Position numbers and translations under genes: made by a program
Notes under the pieces: model-generated
What the model was told of the DNA's origin: nothing
Database searches by the model: none
What the model saw: the letters and a program-made list of their open reading frames with translations, nothing else
Part shown: positions 43,250 to 53,500 of the stretch, piece by piece
Numbering within the stretch: the first letter of the stretch is position 1
How the letters are laid out: each line of letters starts with the position of its first letter
NCBI GenBank assembly: GCA_036250195.1
Contig: JAVHZZ010000002.1
Coordinates: 69,988,205 to 70,052,204 of the forward strand
Origin: Mixophyes australis
Taxonomy: Eukaryota; Chordata; Amphibia; Anura; Limnodynastidae
Direction: 5' to 3'
Length of the DNA stretch: 64,000 nt

Positions 43250-44440
43250 CCTCCTAATGCTGAAGCTGCTGCCACTAGTCATGACATAGATGATGAAATG
43301 CCATCAACGTCGTCTGCCAAGGCCGATGCCCAATCTCCTAGTAGAGGGCATGTAAAATCCAAAAACCCAAAGTTCCCAAAAATTTGCAAAAAAAGAAAAA
43401 TAAAATCATCTGAGGAGAAACGTAAACTTGCCAATATGCCATTTACGACACGGAGTGGCAAGGAACGGCTTAGGCCCTGGCCCGTGTTCATGACCAGTGG
43501 TTCAGCTTCACCCATGGATCTAAGCACTTCTCCTTTCCCTCCCTCTAACAAATTTAAGAGACTTAAGCTGTCATCAACAACTAGTCCAAGAGTTTTTGTG
43601 GTTGCGAAGCCTGACCTTCCCATCACTGTACAGGAAGAGGTGGCTCCTTCAACCATTTGCAGCATGCCCTCTGCATATGCTGGAAGGATCACCCACAGTC
43701 CAGTTACAGATTTGGCTAATGAAGGTGTGAATGTTGTACACCGGGAGGAGGATATTGATGTAGCTGGCGATGAGGAGGAACTTGACGAGGAGGATGCTGA
43801 TGTGGTTATCATAAATGAGCCACCAGGGGGGGGAAACAGTTGTTGTCCATGGGATGAAAAAGCCCATCGTCATGCCTGGTCAGAAGACCAAAAAATCCAC
43901 CTCTTCTGTCTGGAGTTATTTTTATCCGAATCCGGACAACAAATGTATGGCCATATGTAGCTTTTTTCTTTGTCAGCTCATTTTGTGGGGGTCCAAATAA
44001 ACCAATCATTTCAGCCACAGTTTGGTAGGCCCTTTCGCTGAAATGATTGGTTTGTTAAAGTGCGCCTGTCCTATTTCAACAACATATGGGTGGGTGGGAG
44101 GGGCCAAGGACAATTCCATCTTGCAAACCTTCTTTGGGCATTATGTGACCGTCCAACAGTTGTTTGCCATGAGCACAAAGTACGACAGTAGTCATCCTAT
44201 GGCAAAGCGGATAACTGCGGCCTTAACAGCTATGTTGGTGTTAGAAGTGCGTCCGGTGTCCGCCATCAGTGGAGTGGGATTTAGACGGTTGATGGCTTAC
44301 CCCACTTAGACTCTCCTGGGGATTTGTGGAGTCAGACAACGCCAGTAACATTGTGCGGGCATTACATATGGGCAATTTCCTTTGTGGCTCCATTATCCCA
44401 ATTAAAAGGATTTTTACCTGTTGGTGTAATGATGTTATAA
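43250..44440 (+). pseudogene. hAT transposase remnant with BED zinc finger
   Basis: 43298-43890 encodes a Ser/Pro/Lys-rich N-terminal region and an acidic stretch (DEEELDEEDADVV). In the neighbouring frame 43893-43975 reads STSSVWSYFYPNPDNKCMAI, then C, matching the start of a BED finger; a T-rich indel disrupts the second Cys. Past a frameshift, 44080-44300 reads YDSSHPMAKRITAALTAMLV, LEVRPVSAIS and GVGFRRLMAY, the conserved ZBED/hAT segment before the RNase H-like core. The core appears largely deleted. ORF 44470-44820 downstream has no recognisable motif. Confidence 0.75.
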
Positions 44441-45534
44441 ACACTACACTTGAAAGCTTGAGCCTTTAAATGAAAAATTCACTCTTCATTGCACAAAGAT
44501 TTGCAACAGGGACAGTTTTTTTGTTCCCAAAGTCAACAAATAACACTTTGACGCTGTCTGTCTTTGACATACTTGATGGGATCTCAATGATGAATGCTCT
44601 GTACCATGGTCGTCGAAAACAAGAGGTAGTGACGCGCTCGAACTACACCCTCAGTCTATATGCTGCAGAGGATGTAGGAGCAGCCATATGTGCAGTGGAA
44701 TTTAGACCAGTTGGAGGAGGTATTGTGGCCCCGGTACCAAATTGGGTACCGGGCCCACTCCACTACGCAGTCCAGAAAGCTACCTCGGTGCAACGTTTTG
44801 GACTAAAAACAATATTGTGAGGTGTTCAGAATAGACTGGAAACTAGTGGAAATGATTGTTATTGAATGTTATTGAGGTTAATAATAGCGTAGGAGTGGAA
44901 AAAAACCCCAAAAAACTGGATTTTAGTGCTTTTTATGCTTTTTTAAATATATATCAGAACCCGAAATCAGAACCAAAACCTTTCGTCAGGTGTTTTGGCA
45001 AAACAAATTTAGAACCCAAAACCTCAAGCTAATCAGAACCCAAAACACTAAAAGTGCCCGGTGCACACCCTTAGTTCCATGGTGACATCTTAAAAATCAT
45101 TGCTAATCGAAACATTAGCAAGTTGAGATGTCTTGGTCATTGAAGCTTATGCCAAATCCTCCTCACTGACTGTCGGGTGTGACGTCATTATCATGTTCCG
45201 ATGCTGTCAGTGAGGACTTGCGCTGAGAGGAGCAGCTGACAAAAAAGAAGACCACGGGAATGTAAGTAAAATAGAATGGTGTGATGAAGGCACAGTGTGA
45301 TAAGGGGCACAGTATAATGCCCCTCCCCCAACCGGACAGTATAAAGGGCACAAGGCCTACAGGAGTTGGGATTAATCAATAAACTGCCCCCTAAAAGAAA
45401 AGTATACATTCTCCCCTGCGTGTGAGCCACACCTGTGTGGAGTGAACATTCCCATAAATATGTCAGGAAAATAAATCCAATTTTCTCAGTACGCAGGTGT
45501 TTTGACATTGAAGACAGTTGAATCGGTGCACCCT

Positions 45535-46115
45535 CCTTTACTTGGTTAGAGAGCCGCGGCGGCCGCGGGCACCGCCGCGACTCACCACCCCAAATTAAGA
45601 TTCCCCAGCAAGTCTGGCAGCTGGGCGCATGTGCAGAGTGTACAGCCTGCGGGCTGATTAATTAATATTGGGCTCATCAGTCTGGCCCTGAGGATGATTA
45701 CAGGGCAAAGCCCTGATTGGTGGATTCCTGTATTTAAGGCAGGGAGGGCTTAGCCTCCCTGCCGTTTATAGTGCTTCTGACCTAGTCTTGCTGACCTGCT
45801 CCTGTTTGTTGTACTCTGTCCTGTGAAAACTCTGTTGGATTTTCTGTGTATGACCCCTGCCTGGACTTTGGACTCTGGCTGCTTGACCGTGACCCTGACC
45901 CTTTGGCCTGTACCTTGGACTCTGCTACCTTGCCTGTGACCCCGACCTTTGGCGTGTTTATTGACTACCCTGCTTGCCTGTGACCCTTGACCTCGGCTAC
46001 TGTCTGACTATCCGCTGCTTTCTATTCAGCCTCCTGGCCTGCCGCTGTGGTCCTGCATTACCAACCCACACTACACCTGGAGTTAAGTCCTGGGGGCATC
46101 TGAGTACCGGTGAGC
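45535..46115 (+). mobile_element. Probable solo LTR (Ty3/gypsy-like)
   Basis: TATTTAAG-containing promoter-like segment (45730) followed by a pyrimidine-rich leader with repeated CTGCCTGGACTTTGGACT and CCTGTGACCC(T/C)GACC phrases, as seen in amphibian gypsy LTRs. Ends are not fixed: TG at 45535 and CA near 46110 are possible. No flanking coding sequence. Confidence 0.4.
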
Positions 46116-46806
46116 ACATCAAACTCTAAGGGAAAGGCGGCTGCTGTAGGTGAAGACCTCCGCCATCTAGTTCTGTGGGTTGGTGATCAGACCGTCAGCC
46201 TAACATACATATCAAAATATTTTTGTGTTCCACTTACATCTGGTGAACACCATCAATTACAAGTCTATTTAATGGACTGGAAGTATCTTCTGTGTTTGGA
46301 TCAGTGGCAGGCAAAGTGCTATTTTTTACAGGCATCACAAGTAGCCCTTGGTCCCACAAGGGGGAGCACACGTTACATGTAGTTAGTACGTTTGCCAAGT
46401 TCAGCCTTTCATAAATTTGTAACGGTGTTGATCCAGTGCAAGGCTAAACAAAAACCACCTGTGTAACTGTTCACCATATAGCCTCACAGAGAAGGGGAGA
46501 TTCCTTCCTAAAATATCAGCTCTTTATTTTGTACAATGTTTTTGTTCATTTATTTTTCAGTGACCTAATAGTATCAGATTTTTTTTTATTGTTCTTGAAA
46601 ATGATTTTGTGATTAAACTTACTATCTTTAAATAAGTTTTTTACAGCTTTGCTAACCTAGTTTCCAAAATAGTTTATTATTTTCCTTTCTAATTTTAACA
46701 ACTCTATTTAGTTTTCCCTGGAATACTTTTTTATTTAACAATATTGGTTGCCTTTTAATCCTAGACATTTTGTAGCCATACAGTACGAACTTGCAACAGT
46801 GTATAT

Positions 46807-48251
46807 CTAAAGCAGCAATCCCATATTTTTTGTTTCCTTAAATGGCAAGTTAAGTCCTTTGTTAAGCATGCATCTGTATGTGTCATAATTCTTACCTATC
46901 CGCCAACTAATCATTTTCTCATTTTGAAATGTTGTAAATGCTGGCAGAAGCAAATAGGCCTTTGTACTATCTACTATAGCAGATATTATATCTAACATAA
47001 AGGTGAGGGCATGTAAGGAATGATAATCACAAAATAGTTACATTTGACTTGAAGTTTCAATATAAAAAAAAAAACTTTAGTATTATAGAAGGGAATAATT
47101 TAATCAACTCAGAAAGGCACTGATGCCTGTAGAGTGAGAAAGTGTACTTTTTTTTCTTCAATATTAAAACAATAATTCCATGAAAATATGAATGTATTAT
47201 TAACAAAAGTCACTGTTTTTTGGTTGACAAACAAAAATGGCTGACAGGCTGCTACACATGCTCACAGCTCTCAGCATGTCATGAGGGGGAAGAGTGAGGA
47301 TGTCACGGTGCGGTAAGAGGTTAGAGGGTAGTTCCTCTCTGCTCACTATGCCATTTGGTATGTGACTGTGTTTGTCATGGTTGTCCAGAATTGTAAATCC
47401 TTAATAGCAATAGCAAATACCAACATTCTTTTTATAGCACGCTACAGTGATTTATGTTATAGAAAAAAAAATTATTTCATGGAATTATTGCTTTAATATT
47501 GAAGCAAAATAGATAACGTTCAGGGGGATGTATCAGTTGATATTATTAGGTCAGAGCACCAGCAAGAGGTGTTCATGGTGGCTTGATACACACCAATGCA
47601 AGCATCTTGTAGATCACACGAATCATCATCATCATCATCATCATTTATTTATATCATGATCATTTTGTCAGATATTGCAAGAATGTGTGCTCTCCCACGA
47701 TCATGTTTTATCGTACCAAAACACATCGCACTTGTTGATTTGATTTTCTAAATTTCCTAAAAATCACAATCAAGGATAGAACCATGTCGGGCAAATGTAG
47801 AAGTGTGTTCGCACTCCCAACTGTCTTGGTACATACACTTACGTATATCTGTACAGTGTGTACAGTCACAATCTATTCAGCAGGTGATTATGAGAGATAA
47901 AGATCACGGATATGAAGGCGAATTATGTAGGTGTGTACGCATGAATCGGTATGCCAATCTGGACTTTCAGTCGCTGGTGAAATCTTTAGCGAAATGTAAT
48001 CTAAAGTCTGATGGGCAGCACAGTGGCTTTAGTGGTAGCACTTCTGCCTCACATCCTCCTTCTCCTTGCTCTGCCATCGCATAACATGCTGAGACTGACA
48101 GTGTCTAGTGGCCATTTTTGCTTGCAAACCGGAGAGCTTTTAAAAAGGAATCAATGCTTTGTACAATAACTAAGAAAATCAGATAAATGCTTAAAAGGTA
48201 CTTAGCTTGCTATTTAAAGAAAAAGTAATCTATGTGGGATTGCTGCTTTAA
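46807..48251. mobile_element. Candidate TTAA-type inverted-repeat element (piggyBac-like), with an inner pair
   Basis: Ends CTAAAGCAGCAATCCCATAT (46807) and ATGTGGGATTGCTGCTTTAA (ending 48251) are inverted repeats, with TTAA intact at the right and CTAA at the left. A second inverted pair lies inside: TTAAAACAATAATTCCATG (47164) and CATGGAATTATTGCTTTAA (ending 47496). No transposase seen; classification is tentative. Confidence 0.5.
48014..48058 (+). mobile_element. SINE head fragment
   Basis: GGGCAGCACAGTGGC...GGTAGCACTTCTGCCTCACA, the first 40-odd bp of the tRNA-derived SINE family. Confidence 0.6.
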
Positions 48252-48474
48252 CATGGGTTTTAATAAAACAGAATGCCCCATGGACTAACCAGATGGATTC
48301 TTTGGGATACTAATTGGACCATCCAGTTTCCACCTGTTCTAATCAACATAGACCATGATCAGAATCGCTCATTGCTTGGGCTGTACGCACAAACGGGCAT
48401 TTGCTTTACCCTGTCACCTGTGTTTGTATATATTTGTGTATCATGTTGTGTCTTGGTTCTGTTTCCTGTATATG

Positions 48475-48535
48475 TAATGTACGGCGCTGCGGACCCTTTG
48501 TGGCGCCTTATAAGTCAAAGATAATAATAATAATT
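48475..48535 (+). mobile_element. L2-like LINE 3' tail
   Basis: TGTACGGCGCTGCGGACCCT, TTGTGGCGCCTTATAA and an (AATAAT)n tail match the L2-type 3' end also borne by the SINE family. Confidence 0.5.
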
Positions 48536-48622
48536 CAATTTCCCCCGACAATGCCGTGCTAAGTCTTTTACCATTAATAGGGTAATTTTATAACAAAGCT
48601 GGCGTTGAAATTACCACACTGA

Positions 48623-48817
48623 GGGGCATATTCAATTGTTTGAATTTCCCGTACCGTTAAAAGTATTACTGTTATTACGGTAATACAGCTCCGAGCTGAA
48701 ATCCAGCGTGAAAGGTACTGTAATAACGGTATTTACACGCACTATTACTGTAATGATGGCAATAGTGCGCGCGCCGCATTACTTTTGCCAGTAACGCTTA
48801 ACAATTGAATATGCCCC
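48623..48817. mobile_element. Foldback MITE (TAA target), first of a pair
   Basis: Ends GGGGCATATTCAATTGTT / AACAATTGAATATGCCCC with GTTATTACGGTAAT-type interior hairpins. TAA follows on the right; the left triplet is TGA. Confidence 0.7.
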
Positions 48818-48820
48818 TAA

Positions 48821-48973
48821 GGGGGGAATTCAATTCCCCCTGAAGTACCGCCGGGTTAAAACTATTACCGTTATTATGGTAGTTTTAACCCGGTTTTCTG
48901 CTTGCAGCTAAAAAGCCAGCGTTAGAACTACCGTAATAACACGCAGACCGCGTTACTGCCAATTGAATTCCCC
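48821..48973. mobile_element. Foldback MITE (TAA target), second of a pair
   Basis: Left end GGGGGGAATTCAATTCCC pairs with right end AATTGAATTCCCC; flanked by TAA on both sides (48818-48820, 48974-48976). The interior has TTATTACGGTAGTT-like palindromes related to the first element, which it directly abuts. Confidence 0.7.
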
Positions 48974-49112
48974 TAAGTAAAACAGATTTCAAATTCCCTG
49001 CATGCATTGGCAGCTATAGTACATAGTGTTCCTGTACACCCATGTTTTCTGTATAATAGATATAAATCACCTACAGAAGGACTACTCGCTGGCCGTGAGC
49101 ACAGGACAAGCA

Positions 49113-50290
49113 ACTGGGACACAGGTCTATGAGGACACCAGGGTAGCTGTACTGGGACACAGGTCTATGAGGACACCAGGGTAACTGTACTGGGACACAG
49201 GTCTATGAGGACACGAGGGTAGCTGTACTGGGACACAGGTCTATGAGGACACGAGGGTAGCTGTACTGGGACACAGGTCTATGAGGACACCAGGGTAGCT
49301 GTACTGGGACACAGGTCTATGAGTACACCAGGGTAGCTGTACTGGGACACAGGTCTATGAGGACACCAGGGTAGCTGTACTGGGACACAGGTCTATGAGG
49401 ACACCAGGGTAGCTGTACTGGGACACAGGTCTATGAGGACACCTGGGTAGCTGTACTGGGACACAGGTCTATGAGGACACCAGGGTAGCTGTACTGGGAC
49501 ACAGGTCTATGAGGACACCTGGGTAGCTGTACTGGGACACAGGTCTATGAGGACACCTGGGTAGCTGTACTGGGACACAGGTCTATGAGGACACCTGGGT
49601 AGCTGTACTGGGACACAGGTCTATGAGGACACCTGGGTAGCTGTACTGGGACACAGGTCTATGAGTACACCAGGGTAGCTGTACTGGGACACAGGTCTAT
49701 GAGGACACCAGGGTAGCTGTACTGGGACACAGGTCTATGAGGACACCAGGGTAGCTGTACTGGGACACAGGTCTATGAGGACACCTGGGTAGCTGTACTG
49801 GGACACAGGTCTATGAGGACACCAGGGTAGCTGTACTGGGACACAGGTCTATGAGGACACCTGGGTAGCTGTACTGGGACACAGGTCTATGAGGACACCA
49901 GGGTAGCTGTACTGGGACACAGGTCTATGAGGACACCAGGGTAACTGTACTGGGACACAGGTCTATGAGGACACCAGGGTAGCTGTACTGGGACACAGGT
50001 CTATGAGGACACCAGGGTAGCTGTACTGGGACACAGGTCTATGAGGACACCAGGGTAGCTGTACTGGGACACAGGTCTATGAGGACACCTGGGTAGCTGT
50101 ACTGGGACACAGGTCTATGAGGACACCAGGGTAGCTGTACTGGGACACAGGTCTATGAGGACACGAGGGTAGCTGTACTGGGACACAGGTCTATGAGGAC
50201 ACGAGGGTAGCTGTACTGGGACACAGGTCTATGAGGACACCGGGGTAGCTGTAATGGGACCCAGGTCTATGAGGACACCAGGGTAGCTGT
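49113..50290. repeat. 38-bp minisatellite, exactly 31 units
   Basis: Unit ACTGGGACACAGGTCTATGA + GGACACCAGGGTAGCTGT. The array spans 1178 bp = 31 x 38 with no length change. Variation is almost confined to one position (CCAGGG, CCTGGG, CGAGGG) and rare GAGTACACC, GTAACTG and terminal-unit changes. It ends 174 bp before the PFDN5 ATG. Confidence 0.95.
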
Positions 50291-50464
50291 GGTCTTCAGT
50301 ACAGGGGGCGGAGACAGCAGCCACATGGTGACCGCTCTATGCCGACAATACACAGTAGCGCTACCAGCGAGAACTCGCCGGGAGTCTAGCAGGAAGATCC
50401 CGCGATAAATCGCGAGAGTTACTGTAACTGTCGTCACTGCAGGAGGGTCTCTCCCTCCCTAAAG
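50291..50464 (+). promoter_or_regulatory. PFDN5 promoter/5' UTR region
   Basis: GC- and CpG-rich 174 bp between minisatellite and ATG, no TATA box. TCGCGAGA at 50410-50417 is the reverse complement of the TCTCGCGA element common in TATA-less housekeeping promoters. The transcription start is not determined. Confidence 0.6.
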
Positions 50465-50536
50465 ATGGCGCAGACGGTGAATATCACAGACCTGTCTCTG
50501 CAGCAGTTGGAGGGGCTGAAAAGTCAGCTGGATCAG
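50465..50536 (+). CDS. PFDN5: PFDN5 exon 1
   Basis: Starts at AAAGATGGCGC; encodes [20 protein letters not shown] and QLDQ, then donor GATCAG|GTAAAG, phase 0. Length and start equal to the vertebrate family. Confidence 0.97.
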
Positions 50537-53500
50537 GTAAAGTATCCCTCAGTCTGTGGCCCCTCAGCCTAGGGTGACTGTATCTTGTGTCTGGTGTGTA
50601 TTGTTACCCTGCGCTCACTGCCGGCCCCAGCATGCTGGGATCTCTGGTTCTCCTTTCCTCTGTAAGCGACCAGTGGTAGGAACGTCCCAACCATGCTCCA
50701 TATGTATCCATGTATGGCTCAGCCAGGCCGAGCACAGACAGTGTACTAACAGGAGATCGGTACCATGGCTTATTGTAGCCTGTGTGCCTCACACACTATC
50801 TATGCTCTTAGTGGGTGATGCAGGTCTGATAGCTAATAGACAGTCACAGGTACATTAACAGTAGGTCCCCCAGTATTCATCACTATCTAAAAAGTAATAT
50901 ATATTATCCTGTACCATATCCAGAAATATTGTGTAGTCACTTACGTTATGCTCCCTATATGTAGCAACCCAGATAATGGTAGTTGTTCTTACTACTTGCA
51001 TTCCTGATGTCCTTTTATTTTATTAAGGTGTTTTTTGGTTTTAATTTAACCACATACTGTTTTATGCACAGCTATTTATAATATTTTTTAAGAGATGTTT
51101 ACATTGACTCCTTGGTGCACCATTGCTTAAACCTTATTTATATTGCTCCTGAAAATCTCTTTACAGTTTAAGCTTAAATGAGCAGGCCTTCTTCATCCAT
51201 TGGGTTTAGTTGGTAATGTTTTAGAACTTGTAAAGCACTGGGTAAATTGTTGGTCAGTTCTTAGGACACGTCTCCATACCAGCATGGGCAAGTTACCATG
51301 TCTCTAAAACTGGAATTTATTTACTCCTCTCCTAAATTGTCGGTTTAATTGAGTAAAACTCTGTTTTAACTGTTTTTAGACTGTGACCTTAATATTTGGA
51401 GAAAATGTTCATAAATGTTTTTATGAGTTTTCCATTACTAGTACAATTTATTAGTGCCATCTATTGGAATTGGCCATCCGATTTCAACATATGAACTGAC
51501 AAATTATTTAAAATAGGGCTATGCAATCTGAAATAAGTGTATTGTCAGAAGAGCTTACTGGTACCCATGGTCTCATGATCACAACATAGCACATAATCTC
51601 CTGAGGTTTAGGACAGAACAAGACCATGGTGACAGGGAGACCAATGGTCATTTTTTCATGTTTACTAAGGTTCAGTATATGATGACGATATAGCATATTG
51701 GGTGAGTGTGAAGCCAATTTTGTTTGGGGGGAAATCCATTGGAATTGAAATGGGCTTTGTTTTTGAGGAACTTTGAAGTTTACAAAATAATGAAAGCTTC
51801 TGTTTTATCAAGTGTTAGCATTTGTTTAGGAATAGTTTTGAATCCACAAAGATTACATAATGAGTGGAGTACAGGAGATCATTGTTGGATAAGAGGCTAA
51901 GTCGCCCAAAAATAGGTTTTGGCAATTCCCAATAGGTTTACCGTGAGTGCCCCTGATCAATAGTATATTTCCTTTTGATCTTCATATCAGCATGGTGTTC
52001 TGTAATGTTATGGTAGTGTCTTGTGGATTATCATCATTTATTTATATAGCGCCAACATATTCGGTAGCGCTTGATTATTGCCCATTGTTACAGTTGCTGC
52101 TCTGGTATTGTCATAATACACTAGAACCACCGCATGAGTGGGTGCAATTGTGCCATTAAAATTCTCAATGCTTCTATTTAAATGTTTGTAGCACCTTGAT
52201 TGATCAAGGGCTGGATGTTAAGCCTTTCAAACCTATCGTATTATACATCTTTGCACTAAAGTTCTGATATATAATGAATATATTTGCCTTATAATATTAA
52301 GGGTTAGTGCACCCAAGGGTTTTTTTTTTTAGTCACATGGAACAGAAATGCATAGATAATGCTGGATCATCAGGGGTTACATCCTTATGTGGAAAAGCAT
52401 AGCCATGTTCTTTAAGGTCCATATGGACTGATGATCCCTAGTGTGCTGGCTTTTCTTTTGTACAATGGAAGAAAAAAAACAGGACAGATTAATACCACCT
52501 GTATGCACTTGTGGCTAATTCTTTTAACACTGTTTCTCATTTTACATTTAAATTGTAGGAAGTTGAGTTTCTGTCCTCTTCTATTGCTCAACTGAAAGTG
52601 GTGCAGACCAAGTATGTAGAAGCCAAGGATTGTCTAAATGTGTTGCATAAAAGTAATGAAGGTAAGTGGCCAATACACAGAATGTCCTTTGGTTTGTTCA
52701 GCATGACCCTTATTCTTCATTAACAATATGTATTTTTTTTTATTGGACAGGGAAACAACTGCTTGTTCCACTGACAAGTTCTGTATCCTTTTGCCTGGAG
52801 CATTGTGGTTAATATAAAATACATTGAAAAATATTTTAAAAATTTGAAGACTGTATTGTGTGTTCTATGATAGACTGCCAGACTACTCTGTGGCACCCCT
52901 AGATATGCACTGCACGACAGTGTGACCTTTTGTAGGAATAGTTGCAGTCTATACTTGTGGTGGGAATGCTAGACATAAAGATTTCCTGCACACCCTGCAA
53001 CTCTTGGGGTAAAACCTTTCTGGTCAAGTACTTATTCAAGGTTTTCAGCCAGATCAAATCGCATGAAAAAAATAAAAATAAAAGCTGGCAATGCAAATTT
53101 TACTAACATAGGAGAGGGTGTAGGGCAGGGGCAAAAGGAGGCTTGGAATCATAGCAGGGAGAGGAGGGTGGGTTATGGGCTTAGAGGGGATGCAAAGGTT
53201 GACAGGAGAGTAGACCAGGACATTCAAAAGAGAGAGACCAAAGTTTGTATCACAAGTAGTGGCAGGATGTCCATGTTGCCCAAACTTTGTGGAAATATGG
53301 AGAGGAGCTTCTAAGGATGCTTGTTATGTGCCATAACAAGCATCCTTACGTCCTTGGTTACGGACTAAAATCAGAGGGGAAGGGTGGCTCACCCACAAAG
53401 CAGCTATCTGACATTTTATAGCACTCATAATGTGCCTGTGCAGATTAATGGCACTGGTGGCTAGGGAAATGTTTTCCTTCTAGAATGGATGAAGTTTAGG

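Larger units (their letters stand above)
41716..45073 (+). mobile_element. Degenerate hAT DNA transposon with 8-bp target duplication
   Basis: Ends TAGAGATGAGCGGGC / GCCCGGTGCACACCCTTA are related imperfect inverted repeats. The identical 8-mer GTTCCATG flanks both sides (41708-41715 and 45074-45081), the expected hAT duplication. The interior holds a region of GTGCT(C/T)TGTCCTGCTGA repeats (41940-42150), a nested 378-bp insertion, a 58-bp tandem array and transposase remnants on the + strand. Confidence 0.85.

Noticed and set aside
49113..50290. Regular array considered as a CRISPR or coding tandem-repeat protein
   Set aside because: No unique spacers, unit length 38 is not a multiple of 3, and stops occur in all frames; it is a minisatellite.
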